NCBI GenBank assembly: GCA_947044405.1
Contig: CAMRHE010000197.1
Location: 2,356,001-2,420,000 of the forward strand
Direction of reading: 5' to 3'
DNA length: 64,000 bases
DNA from: Leptodactylus fallax
Taxonomy: Eukaryota; Chordata; Amphibia; Anura; Leptodactylidae
The notes beneath the pieces were generated by a model. That model did no database searches. It was not told where the DNA came from and saw only the letters and a program-made list of their open reading frames with translations. This document shows positions 21,285 through 34,450 of this stretch, in pieces. Position numbers and translations under genes: made by a program. The first letter of the stretch is position 1. Each line of letters begins with the position of its first letter.

Positions 21285-21752
21285 TTAAAGAGGTTGTCCA
21301 GGATGTAAAAAAAAATTATATTAGGTCGGGGAAGGTGATAAATATAAAAAAAAATAACATACTCACCTGTCCCTGGTGCTCTGGTGTCTCCCAGCGTGGT
21401 TCAGTTGCTGCTCTGTTTTCTTGCGGTGGAAGTCCCCGACATACTGTTATGTCCCATGTCCCTTTCCTTAGGCCGCTGATTGATCTCAGTGGTCAGGACC
21501 GCTGAGGCCAATCCACGGCCTCAGCAGCCTAAGGAAAGGAAATAGGACATCACAGGTAGTGACGTCCTGTGTCTTTCACTGACCTCTGGTTACATGTGGT
21601 GGAGACCTTCGCCAGGAGGAAACACTGGAGCAGCAGGACTGGACCGTGCTGGGAGACACCAGAGCATCGAGGGACAGGTGAGTATTTTTTTAAAAATTTT
21701 TCTCCTTCTCTGGCATAATATATAAAAAAAATATCCTGGACAACCTCTTTAA
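21285..21752. mobile_element. TTAA-flanked palindromic MITE
   Basis: TTAA (21285-21288), then AGAGGTTGTCCAGGAT. The inverse, ATCCTGGACAACCTCT, lies before TTAA (21749-21752). The inner arms also mirror: CTGGTGCTCTGGTGTCTCCC against GGGAGACACCAGAGCATC, and TGCGGTGGAAG. TTAA targets with this kind of end fit the T2/Kolobok-like MITEs described in frogs, or piggyBac. A diverged relative is at 58638-58894. Confidence 0.75.
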
Positions 21753-22530
21753 TACTTAATAATTATTTTAATCCAGCAATAGAATGTTAAATATACACAA
21801 TACTTGTGATACATTAATATAAACTAGAAAATGCTTTGATGGTAGCAATAATTTCTTAAATTATTATGAGTTCAATAAATTAGCCTATCAGCAATTATCT
21901 TTTTAACCTATTTTAGAAAATGACAACTTTGAGCAATAAACTCAAATTCAGTACACTAGCAACAATCCCTGGGTAGAACCTGTCACAAAAATATGGATTT
22001 ACATAATGATGAATTGAACTTCTAAGTTTTTCTTTACTGGCTCCCAATGTCCAGCAGTGATTAGCAATGCCCTCATTTATTCATTACAATTCTTTAGAGA
22101 ATGAAGATCTTTGTGGTTTTTATAACCACCCCTATATTAAAATACTTCTACTTTAATAGGTTTGTACAGGATTATCAAAAAGCAAGTAGCTTGTCAAATG
22201 TTAAAACATAATTATAATGGCATGAGCCTGCAGTGGGCTCCAGAGTAACTCAATGCCCAAATTATTAAAGTTCATTATCAGCAACAAACTACAGTGCATC
22301 TTATTCCCTGAATGACAAGTATTATTCCATGGAGTTACAAATATCCTACCACTGTTTATGAGCGTCAGCAGAAGTAATCTAAGGCTTTGCATCATATTCT
22401 GGTTTTGTGATGCATCTTAAAATATTTGCAAAATAACATACTTGATGAGATATAAGAATAGTGAAATATAGTAGGACCCATGTATTAATCATCTTGCATT
22501 ACAATAATAATAATAATACATAATACAAAA
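21753..22530. other. Unique non-coding; candidate conserved element at 22195-22440
   Basis: No transposon signature and no repeat. The 22195-22440 part has mixed, balanced composition with TAATTATAATGG, TCATTATCAGCAAC and TTATTCCCTGAATGAC, the look of a conserved non-coding element. An AATAATAATAAT tract sits at 22502-22517, just before a SINE. Confidence 0.3.
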
Positions 22531-22790
22531 GCAGCACGGTGGCTCAGTGGTTAGCACTGCAGCCTTGCAGCGCTGGAGTCCTGGGTTCGAATCCTGCCAA
22601 GGACAACATCTGCAAGGAGTTTGTATGTTCTCCCCGTGTTTGTGTGGGTTTCCTCTGGGTACTCTGGTTTCTTCCCATACTCCAAAGACATACTGATAGG
22701 GAATGTACATTGTGAACCCTATATGGGACAGTGACTGTCAATGTATGTAAAGCGCTGTGGAATATGATGGCACTATATATATTGTGATCA
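22531..22790 (+). repeat. tRNA-derived SINE, nearly complete
   Basis: The tRNA-like head has GCAGCACGGTGGCTCAGTGG (A-box part TGGCTCAGTGG at 22540-22550) and the B box GGTTCGAATCC at 22584-22594. The body has TCCAAAGACATACTGATAGG and the tail GTAAAGCGCTGTGGAATATG then ACTATATATATTG. Fragments of the same family are at 8939, 26000 and 30150. The A and B boxes would be RNA polymerase III promoter elements. Confidence 0.88.
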
Positions 22791-22899
22791 GGTTTTCTTC
22801 TCATGCATGCACTGTTTTTGCCTGATAACTTGTCCATAAAAACAAAATCATGAGTGTGTTTTTGACAAGTCCCAGGAAAATAGAAAGTTCCTGCATTTA

Positions 22900-24550
<1,651 letters not shown>

Positions 24551-25999
24551 TATGGTTGTATCTACTGGCAACCAATCAAGAAAAAAGACCATCACCACTA
24601 AGGGCCCATTCAATTGGTGAACTTTACCGATGATTTTGATGTGAATTTCGCTGGAAAATTAATGTCCACCTCATATTTCTCTACATTTTCTGCCATTCAA
24701 ACTTAATCTTAGATAGTTAAAGAAAATATTTAAATATTTTTATTTCCAAAAACTTTTAATTTTTAATTGTCTAAAAAACTTAAATATTATTATGTTTATA
24801 GCAATTCATCCTCTCCCACTAGGTAGTCACACAAATACAAAAAGGTAGTTAGCATAGCACTTTCCGATAACTTGTCTTGAAACCATGTTGTATTTAGAAA
24901 CACATATTTGGACATGTTTAGCCAAGAGGACAGTTAAGGGAGAACAGTTGTATGTATGAAATATGTGTGTTTGAAATATTTAAATACCCATAAGCTACAA
25001 TACTAAGTATATTTATAAGCAACTTCTACAACTATAGAAGCACAAGCAAATTTAGATTTATAATTTGGAATTAAAAATTGTGTTTCTTTTGATAAATTAT
25101 TATATGTGTCAAAGTTCTGCATATCTATAACAGTATTCTTATTGTGGTACCCAGGCCTTGACCAGGATAATATTTTATTCCTCTGTCTTACAAAGAAATG
25201 TTCCTAAACCGAATAGTCTCACAGAATAGGGTTTTAATCAGTTGAATCCTTGAAATCTAGTGGACTTTGATACATAGTTTCCCTGAGGCTGATCATTTAT
25301 GTCCTCAGATTCTTGCACATGAACATGTTCAGGAGATGAGTTTTATTAAATTAGTGGCACTTAATCCAGTGTTGTATTGTCAATTTTGAAAGAAGGAATA
25401 AGCAGGCGGCAAGCTTTAAAGTGTCTCTGTGGGTGTTTGGTTGGCCATTGCCCAGGCAGTTTTCTCACTCTTTGCCAAAAGCTGTCTGTATGGGTGCCTG
25501 AGTACATCCCTTTACTGGTTCTGAAAACCTGTGTGTGAAAAAAAAAAAAATCTGTTTGAGGGAACTCATGCCAATTAGAGATGTGTTATGACACATGAAA
25601 AGATTATAATTATGCCTTGGCTTCCATGCAGAACTGCTCTGACACATCAATGGCAAAGGAGAAAAACTGCACTGAGAATGGTTTTCAGAGTCACGTAAAG
25701 CTTTTCTTTTTATCTTAGATTTCTTCCATCATAGTGATCATGCTTTCTATCATCCCACTACATTTACAAGAGAATGCATGAACTGGAACAAGAAGCCGGT
25801 TATTTACTGCAAAATCAGATTAATGAGATGATGATTTGTTTAGAAAGAGCTGCACAAATGACTACATCTGCTGTACAAAGAAGACTTAACTAACGCATAT
25901 AAATCCATTCAGTGCAATAGAAAAACACACACAAACGAAACAAAGTAGACAGGTCATGGATCTGAAACATTATATGCCATATTGTAATATCAAATAATG

Positions 26000-26085
26000 T
26001 CTGTTCATGTACCCTCTGATTTGTAAAGTGCTGCGGAATATGTTGCAGCTATAAAAATAAAATTATTATTTATTATTATTAAAAT
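26000..26085 (+). repeat. SINE 3' tail fragment
   Basis: GTAAAGTGCTGCGGAATATG followed by TTGCAGCTATAAA and an AATAAAATTATTATT tail matches the end of the SINE at 22531-22790. The tRNA-like head is absent (5' truncation). Confidence 0.65.
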
Positions 26086-26607
26086 GATAATTTAATTGTA
26101 AATTAAATAATGTGTATGCAGTTAACACCACCTATTTATATATTACCTATTTTTCCATTGTGTTTAAGTGAGAATACCTTCACACTGGTCCATGTCTCCA
26201 GTAAATCTCACAATCTGATTTTACAATACACATACACTTACTCACATTAGGGCTGGTTTCAAGTAGCCATAATACAGCCAAATTTGAACCTGACAATACC
26301 TGACACTCCTCTACAAAACTTTACTGGGACCATTAAGTTCTATTGTGATCTAAGTGAGGGATTATTAACATGAGTATATATACACAGAACACTTTTAATC
26401 TCATCGCTTAGGCGCATGTGTAAACAGAAATGTTGAATCTTCATCATCTGAAAAGTGACTATGGGTAATGCCAGAAACATCTAACATTGTGATTTTGTCT
26501 GCCATCTATTGCTATATGGTTGAAGTGCTTTTTTTTATAATGAAGTTGACTTTTAGAAGATTGGAGTGCTGGAAATTGCTTTTTCATGGTGTGGCTTATT
26601 CACATGA

Positions 26608-26633
26608 CCATGTTTCATCTGTGAAACATGGTC
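26608..26633. repeat. Short perfect hairpin
   Basis: ACCATGTTTCA, loop TCTG, then TGAAACATGGT: an 11-base perfect stem. CACATG and CATGTG lie just outside and extend the dyad. Probably the centre of an old palindromic MITE. Confidence 0.6.
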
Positions 26634-29600
26634 CATGTGTAGGCCATATTTATTGGACTGACCATGGGTGTGTGAATGGAACTCACTGCATCATAGTTGT
26701 CATGCAGATTCACTCCCAAATGATGGGATCTCTACTTTATGGAACTGACATAAGGCCAAGAGTTCAGTACAGTAGCGATCTGGCCATTTAGAAGCGAATA
26801 AGGCCTTAGGATGAATTGACACTGCCTCCTTTGGAGCTATTTTTCAGGCAGATTTGATTGTAATAGGAGTCATCTAGCGTCTTTTTTCAGTGCTGTTTTA
26901 TCAGAAGACAGAAAATAAGCTTCAAATCCCACTGAAGGAAGCTGAAAAACATAAATAAATAAATAAATGGAGCTAATTTTGAAGCTGTTTTTTTTCAGCT
27001 TAAGAAGCCGTGTAAGATCAGGGCGCCTGATTGTTGATTATATACAGATGTAACAAGGATTAACATTGAACACAAAGTTTAACCCTTTTTAACTTTGCTA
27101 TGTCTGTATTATGAAAATTATAACCATCCAGTTAAAATTTAGTTCACTTTATTCATCACTTGCACAAACACTTTCTGAAGTCTAATATCAATAAAATGCT
27201 TGGCCTGCAGATATCAAATCCTGTACTTGTATCAGTGATAACACCTAATAGATAGTTTATAATAACCATAGTGAAAATTCTGTTCAAAGGCATCAGATCC
27301 TATTGAGTATATTGGGCCTTGACCTGGGGGGTTACATTGGACCCCACTTGAGGATGGAGTAGTAACACATACTAACTCGGTTGTTAGACCACAAAAACAT
27401 TTACTCAGAAGTGTGGTGGCTACAATCTAACACTTGGTGGCTACAGGATATGTGATTACACAATAAATATCTTTGCAGATGCATGATATTTGTCATTTCA
27501 CTGCTTAACAAAGGCATAATGTTTGGTAATAATGTAACATCAACCATTATAGGTATATTACTCTGCCTGATGACTATTGCTATCAATGGTAATAAGTCTA
27601 TAAGAACTAAACTTTGCTTGGCAGATAATGATAAAACAACAAGTCTCTAATATACCTTGTCCAATGCTTACACTACAGTACAGATGTAGCAAAGTTAACC
27701 TAAGTTTCTGCAGCGTGATAACTGGCTGCAGCATGATATCTTAACAAAAAAGTCCTTGAAAAGTCATTGACACACCCAATTTAAACACATGTGTTATAGT
27801 GTTATTAACACATTAAGTGTGAATTTAACCTCTATATCGGTATCTCTCACACAAAGTGTCTAACAGGCTTGAAAGGTTTTTCCCATTTCCCTCTCTCAGC
27901 AGTTTGCCTGCTGTCTCTTCTTCCCAATTCCAGTATTATTCAAAAATCTCATGGGCTGACTTCGACTGTTTGATGGACAGGACATTATGAAATACCTCAG
28001 TAGATATAGACATAGTCTTTACCATGAGACATTATTTATTATGATTACCAGAAATCTAATATAAATGCATATCAAATAATATGCACTAGAAATGTATATT
28101 ATATTACAAAGGCTTGGAGAGAAAAACTTACATGCTGGCGGGACGGACAACAGCTTGCAGTAAACTCAATGTTATGTTTGTGTTTACATACAGAGATAAT
28201 TCACACTGTCCGTACCTTTATCAGTAAACTGCAAATAGCTGATTTATTAGGCCATCAATATTCTATCTGTGTGGGTCATTCAGCATACATGCTGTACACC
28301 TTGTAGAGGTGGATTTATGTACTACAGTGCTGTCCCATTGAAGTCTATGAGTCAGTGTTACAATACCCAAACCCGCTGCTAAACTTTGTACAGTGAGTGA
28401 GCAGCACAGCTCTCATCATGTAAACATTGCATCTACTGTCCCATAACAGCTATCCCTTACAGGCTTTTATTTATTTTTCTATTCTTTTATAGCAATGTTT
28501 TGGACAGAAGACCTCCCTCAGACCATTTCATTGCCAACAAAGTCATTGAAGAAAATAGTAAGAACCATGTTTAAGAGCCAAGGTGTGGTGATGCCATGTT
28601 CTTTTAACATTTTGCATTTCTATATCAAAAATGTAACATTCTCCAGATGACCATATCCAAAAATTTGAAGCTTTAGGGTTAACCGATTATGAAATAAGGA
28701 GTTTAACAGCTACTACATCTATTAAACAGTCGCTGGCACTTCTATAAGTTTGATTAGCCAGTATTTGTTTTGCCTACTATATAACATCCAGTAGCTTATT
28801 GTTTTCCCCATCTGGCACTGAGTAGGTTAACTATGTGATGTCATTAATGGAAATAGCATGTCTGGTATCCATGCAGTATTTATGTGTAAGGCTATGAATG
28901 CCAAAGCAGTTATATCAATATGATGCTAAGCTTTTATTCCCCTAGCATTGATATGTTTGTAGCACTGGTTCTGCAGTGTACATCACAATGCATTCATGTT
29001 TCACTTTTCAGCTACACAAGACACATTATGACATAGGGGATTATAATTCAGCATGCTTCAGTAGATTCAACATTGTTCTTCTTTCACAAAGAGTAAATAG
29101 TAAAATCAAATGTAAAAATCACATCAGAAGAGACAGAGCTACAGTAGGTGCACCAGGCTGCTTGGCTAATTTAGACATTCAGGTTCTAGGGCTGGTTTCA
29201 GTTATAGCTCTCACTATAATTCTTTACCTACTTTGGTAGGTGGCATTTAGGACTACTTTACACTAGCTCTACATGTGTATCCTTTCTTTGTCTTGGCTGG
29301 ATATGTTCAGATACGTTTGTCTTAGAATAAGCAGCTTCTCGGGACAATATTGTTTCATGATATTGTGTCTCAAAGTGATATGCTACTGTTTATGTGTGAA
29401 TACTCTGTGGTTTTTTTGTGAGTTGCAGACTTTTCAAGGATTTTGTTAGCATATTGTGATATTCAATTGAATTGTTTTCATGAGAAATTTGAGTCCATAA
29501 CCAAATTTGAGTTTAGAGTTAGGGGACAAATTTGTAATGGCTAATCATTGGCGACCATACACTTTCTTTTTAGGTAATATTGACCCTTTCAAAGCAGTTT

Positions 29601-30062
29601 ATGCTTATGCCCAAATCCCATGCTAAATCTATGTTTTGTTGGGTAGAGATTGTGTACCACTCTATAGATATATGTAAGATAAAATAATAATTAAGTTTTG
29701 AAGGTCATGAAAATGTCAGTTTAACCAGTGAAAGTTTATTTTCATCCCAGATTTTCCCTAAATTATAGTCTAAATAAATAGGATGGACATCCCAGGTTGT
29801 GTTTAACCTAATGATTAAAGTTAAAATTTAAGCCACTTTTTTCGTAAAGCTAAAAGGCAGTCATGCCATTTCTCCAAACTGTTTCACTGAACTTGGGAAA
29901 CACACAGTTCTCTAGAATGTATTATTGTTTCTACAGTAATAGATTCAGAACAAAGTAAAATTATCATAATCACCTCAAACAATTATTTTTCTACAACCAA
30001 ACTTTACTGCCTAATTTATTTTCTATACTCTTTATTTTCTATTTCTTATGTAGTGTCACCTT

Positions 30063-30147
30063 ATTCTGCAGTACTGTATATATTGTCACCACTCACATCA
30101 GTCCCTATCCTCAATGAGTGGTGACAATATATACAGTACTGTAGAAT
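30063..30147. repeat. 33-base inverted repeat with 19-base spacer
   Basis: The left arm 30063-30095 (ATTCTGCAGTACTGTATATA..CACCACTCA) and the right arm 30115-30147 (TGAGTGGTGACAATATATAC..GTAGAAT) are complementary with one mismatch. The near-perfect match suggests recent origin or selection. There is no coding sequence. Confidence 0.85.
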
Positions 30148-30149
30148 AT

Positions 30150-30222
30150 GGTTAAAATCATGACCCCAGTGCTGTAAACCAACAGTGCTAACTACTGAGT
30201 CACCATACTACCCAATACATTT
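30150..30222 (-). repeat. SINE head fragment
   Basis: On the minus strand: GTAGTATGGTGACTCAGTAG then TTAGCACTG and ..CAGCACTGGGGTC, the tRNA-like head of the 22531 SINE family, diverged and cut before the B box. Confidence 0.6.
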
Positions 30223-30256
30223 ACTGAAAATATGTTGAAAAAACAGAAACCTTCAC

Positions 30257-31526
30257 TGAGGGTCATATTATACTGGTAGGAGATCTTAACGTCGCCTTGA
30301 ATCCCTCACTGGACTCAACATCAGGAACAACTTCCCATTCCCAGAGGATGATTGCTAAGCTCATGTAGACACTGAAAGAAGCTAACTTGTTGGATTCTTG
30401 GCGTACCCTACACCCCTCTGCTAGGGATTTCACATTTTATTCCCCTACGGGCAGGTCCCACCACTGCTTGGATTACATATTTTGCTCCAGTGGCCTACTA
30501 GATGCCCTTGTGTCATCAGAGATAGGTGTGATTTCTGTGTCTGAGAACGCCCCGATTTCTACCAAACTGATCCTTAGGCAATTACCTGCCCGCTCGTGGA
30601 ATTGGAGACTGAATGAGTCTCTGTTGGAGTTTAACCCTAACTTACAATCCCTCAAATCTCATCTCACCGACTTTTTTGAGATAAATACAGCGCCAGGTAT
30701 GTGTCTGACTATCATCTGGAAATCCCACAAATCTTACATTAGAGGGTTCCTCATTTCGATCGCCATGAAAAGTAAAAAGGAGCGCCAGAAAGAGATAGAT
30801 GACCTGCTCAGTCAAATCGCGGCGCTGGAACGCCTACACAAGCAATCCTTAGTCCTACAAGCTCAACGGGACCTGATGTCCCTTCGTGAGAGACTCATAT
30901 CCCTACTTGATGCACGAGCAGCTAAACTTCATCTCCGTTACCAACAACTGTTATATGCCCATGGCGATAAGGGCAGTCGTCTTATGACTAACTTGATTAG
31001 ACGTGCCAAAGCAAGATCCTTCATTCCCTCCATCAAGACGACTACAGGTGCAAAGGTTACTTCCACTTCAGACATTGCCGAAGAGTTTGTTACGTTTTAC
31101 TGGAAATTATATAATCTGCAGCCTCTTGCGTCTGGAGTGGAGGGGTCTGACATAGAGGAATTGATACGCGGCTTCCTAGATGACCTGTCCCTCCCCTCGT
31201 TATCGATGGAGTCGCAGCAGCAGCTAGTCGCTCCAGTCAGCCTAGAAGAGGTACAGGAGACCTTGAAAAGCTTCCCACCGGGGAAAAGTCCTGGTCCTGA
31301 TGGCTTCTTGCTACTCTACTACAGAAGGTTCTTAGCTCCACACTTGGACTCATGGTTCAACACTTTGCTAGGTGGAGCTGGTCTCCCCCCACAGGCCCAA
31401 GAAGCGCACATAACTCTCATAGCCAAAGAAGGTAAAGACCCATCCTCCTGCGGAAGCTACAGACCAATCTCACTATTGGACCTGGATGTGAAGGTGTGGG
31501 CAAAAGATTCTAGCCCTCAGACTTAG
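30257..31526 (+). pseudogene. LINE ORF2: endonuclease remnant and start of reverse transcriptase
   Basis: An APE-type endonuclease part is visible: GDLNVALNPSLDST, a stop near 30367, then LLDSWRTLHPSARDFTFYS and SHHCLDYIFCS. The last catalytic box, normally SDHAPI, reads SENAPI, so its Asp and His are both changed. A coiled, charged linker follows (KSKKERQKEIDDLLSQIAAL and LQAQRDLMSLRERLISLLDA). Then come reverse transcriptase motifs: FPPGKSPGPDGF, ITLIAKEGKDPSSCGSYRPI and SLLDLDVKVWAK. The frame ends at 31526 by a frameshift and continues in another frame. Confidence 0.88.
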
Positions 31527-31533
31527 ACGGCTC

Positions 31534-32373
31534 CTACCCTCTTTGATACATGTAGAACAATCGGGATTTGTCCTAGGCAGAGAGGGCCGTGATATCCCAG
31601 CCAGGTTGTTGCACCTTATATCGCATGCCACCAAACGCAACCAGACTCTAATCTTATTAGGAGTAGATGCTGAGAAAGCTTTTGATAGAGTGGAGTGGAC
31701 CTACTTGAAAGCCTCTCTTGAAAAATTCGGACTCCCTCCTACCTTTATTGCCGCCATTTTCTCGCTTTATACCCAGCTTTACGCCCATCTCCAGGTGAAT
31801 GGTACTTTCTCCTCTTCATTTGACATCCACAATGGTACTCGTCAGGGGTGCCCGCTTTCTCCAACGCTTTTCATCCTATTATTGGAGACGCTTCTGCAGG
31901 CTGTTAGGCAGCACCAGTCCATACAAGGGATGACCATCAACCATAACACCATCAAGTCCGCTGTGTTCGCGGACAATGTCCTTTTCGTCATGTCCAATCC
32001 CCTGGAGGGACTTCCGGCTTTAGTAGCACTCTTGGAACGTTACGGAAAATTATCCAACTATAAAGTTAACTTTGAGAAGTCAGAAATCCTCTCCATCAAC
32101 CTCTCTTCCCCAGACAGAGCTGCTTTGCAAGAGTCCACACCCGTTGCATGGTCAAGCTCTTCTTTTACATACCTAGGTATTTCCCTGACCTCGAGAGTAG
32201 AAAACTTGTACCAGACAAACTTTGTCCCATTATTACAGGACCTAAAGATGCTCCTTGCCTCATATGAAAAACTGCCTATCTCCTGGTTTGGTCGTAAGAA
32301 CGTATTGCAAACTTATGTGCTGCCCAAGCTGCTATACAAATTGTCGATGCTCCCGATATACCTTCGGCTTTCT
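31534..32373 (+). pseudogene. LINE reverse transcriptase core with FADN active site
   Basis: The frame contains VEQSGFVLGREGRDIPAR, then LLGVDAEKAFDRVEW (motif A Asp), NGTRQGCPLSPTLFILLLE and AVFADNVLFVMSNP. Motif C, normally (Y/F)ADD, reads FADN, so the second metal-binding Asp is lost. Thumb motifs follow: NFEKSEILSINLSS, FTYLGISLT, ISWFGRKNVLQTYVLPKLLY. The frame runs into the inserted TTAA element at 32374 and ends artificially inside it. Confidence 0.9.
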
Positions 32374-32953
32374 TTAAAGAGGACCTCATATATATGCGGT
32401 TTTACATACCGCTAGAAAGCTGACAGTGCACTGAATTCAGCGCACTGCCGGCTTTCCCGTTATATGCCCCGGGGCTGGAGATATCGGGGGTCTAAATTTC
32501 ACTGTCAGAAGGGCGTTCCTGACAGTCTAGCTGTGCTGTGAGGAACGCCCTCCCTGACTGTGCTCGTCCATAGCACTGTACTGGAGGGATGTTCCTCACA
32601 GCTCAGCGTCATCACTGGGCGGTAAGGAACACCCCCTCTCTCTGCCCTCATCCATAGCCAGGTACTGTCAGAGGGGGCGTTCCTTACCGCCCAGTGATGA
32701 CGCTGAGCTGTGAGGAACGCCCCCCCCAGTACAAGTCTATTGACTAGTACTGTCAGGGAGGGCGTTCCTCACAATGCAGCTTGACTGTCAGGAACGCCCT
32801 TCTGACAGTGAACGGTGAAATTTAGACCCCCGATATCTCCAGCTCCGGGGCACATAACGGGAAAGCCGACAGTGTGCTGAATTCAGCGTGCTGTCGGCTT
32901 TCTAGCGGTATGTAAAACCGCATGTGCCTGAGGACATGAAAGGTCCTCTTTAA
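32374..32953. mobile_element. TTAA-flanked long palindrome inserted in the LINE
   Basis: TTAA duplicated at 32374-32377 and 32950-32953. Ends AGAGGACCTCAT and ATGAAAGGTCCTCT are inverted. The interior is a GC-rich palindrome built from GGGCGTTCCTGACAG and GTGAGGAACGCCC blocks, with CTCAGCGTCATCACTGGGCG mirrored by CGCCCAGTGATGACGCTGAG. There is no coding sequence. Removing it restores LINE continuity (..FF / SLRSIFSSFVWRKGKPRLAW). Confidence 0.88.
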
Positions 32954-34171
32954 GAGTCTTCGGAGTATTTTCTCCTCCTTTGTGTGGCGAAAAGGCAAAC
33001 CTAGGCTGGCTTGGTCGTTGCTGGTGAAGAATTGTGCCACAGGAGGAATTGGCCTCCCTGATGCTTACAAAGACTACAGGGCGGTCCAGTTAAGTTGGTG
33101 GCTGAAGTTGGCTGCTTGTCCATCACGCACTAACGCGACTCCCACACCTGGTGACTTGGTTCCGGCCTCAGTTCGCATTGCCCTATGGGCCCCACATCTA
33201 CCGGGGTTAAAACCTTTATTACAGGAACCTATCTTCAGAGGTTGTGCGGAAGTGTGGAAAAGTCTCTCTGAAGATCTGGCACCCTTCCCCTCTCCTCTCC
33301 TCCCAGTAAGCCTGATTCCGCACCTCATAGACCTGAATAACGCCTCCAACTGCCCTATGTGGACTCCTTTGGATAAATTGCAACTTTGGGACTTATACTC
33401 CACAGAGGGCCCTAGACCCTTGGAGGAGATCAACTTCTTGCGTATTCAACACTTGAAACATTCCCTAAATACCTCCCGGGAGAGGATGGTTCTCCGAAAA
33501 CCTCTGACCCCTTTTGAGACACACATTGCTGTCACCACTAAATTACTATGCAAAACATCCTATCTTCTTCATCAATTCATTGATAAACTGGAGGCATCAA
33601 AACCGGCATTCCTTCTCTCCTGGGAAAGGGAACTTGAATTAGTACTATCTGCGGAAGATGTTCGGGAAACTCTCCGTCATACACATGGCTTCTCCACTTG
33701 TTTAGCATTCAGGAGAATCATTTCAAGCTATTATCCAAAGGGAACAGGACCCCTGACTGGCTATGTTGTAACAAACTCACTTTAACTAGTGTTTGCTGGC
33801 GTTGTCACCATGGCCCTGGTTCCTACCTTCATATTTGGTAGGAATGCTCCTTGATTGCTCCCTTTTGGTCCAGTATCGAGACCAGAATTCGACAGGTCTC
33901 CTCCCCTGATTTCCGCTTGACGCCGGCAATGATCTTTCTGGCACAACCTTCGCCTCATTACAACCCTAAGAAAGACCGCCTCATCGCATACATGCTGGAA
34001 GTAGCGAAACTACTCATCCCTCTCCATTGGCTTCAGACTTCACCACCCTCGACTCAAGAGAACAAAGTGAATCAGATCTCTAGATTTGAGGAACTCATGA
34101 GCTGGTCCAGACGTTCCCATCAGAAGTTTGTGAATACCTGGTCTCCATGGCTCAATGCTTATCATGCTTGA
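32954..34171 (+). pseudogene. LINE ORF2 C-terminal region with zinc knuckle
   Basis: After the insertion the frame reads SIFSSFVWRKGKPRLAWS, KNCATGGIGLPDAYKDYRAV and QLSWWLKLAA, typical of the post-RT region of L1/Tx1 ORF2. It continues to a TAA at 33783. The next frame (from about 33788) reads CWRCHHGPGSYLHIW, a TAG where Trp is expected, then EC: a C-x2-C-x8-H-x4-C knuckle interrupted at one codon. The tail is LIAPFWSSIETRI..EVAKLLIPL..SRFEELMSW, related to the LINE tail at 1-480. Confidence 0.88.
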
Positions 34172-34189
34172 ACGGAGATTCCTTCAGTT

Positions 34190-34305
34190 CGCAGAGACCC
34201 CCTGTAGTGGTAGCTCTCCTACTTCACTTCTACTTCACTTCTTCTACTTCTTCACTTCTTCTTCTTTTTTCTCTCTTCTTCTTCTCCACTTCTCACTTCT
34301 TTTTT

Positions 34306-34350
<45 letters not shown>

Positions 34351-34450
34351 TTTCTTTCCTTCCTTCTTGCTTCCTCCCCCCCATTGGTTTCCCTCCTTTC
34401 CTTTCCTCTAACCCCCCTCCTCTCCCCCCCACCTTCCTCCCCTCCATTGC
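34190..34450 (+). repeat. Polypyrimidine tract with (TTTC)n in the LINE 3' UTR
   Basis: About 250 bases almost entirely C/T on the plus strand, including a TTTC tetranucleotide array at about 34313-34350. Mirror-symmetric homopyrimidine tracts can form triplex DNA. Long peptides read from this tract are composition artefacts. Confidence 0.88.

Larger units (their letters stand above)
24553..30060. other. 5.5-kb mostly unique non-coding region
   Basis: No gene frame is convincing. Visible items are a SINE tail at about 26000-26085, a hairpin at 26608-26633, an AAATAAATAAAT tract near 26950, and related ACAGATGTA.CAA..TTAAC blocks at about 27045 and 27682 (a third relative near 49690) that may be an old palindromic repeat. 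The segment 25380-25900 reads like a conserved non-coding element. It is the longest stretch of this window with little transposon sequence. Confidence 0.4.

Noticed and set aside
22531..22605. A functional tRNA gene
   Set aside because: A and B boxes are present, but there is no cloverleaf with acceptor and anticodon stems, and the body continues into a known SINE layout.
28976..29239. 87-residue plus-strand frame in the unique region
   Set aside because: No motif, no homology recognised, and length within chance expectation.
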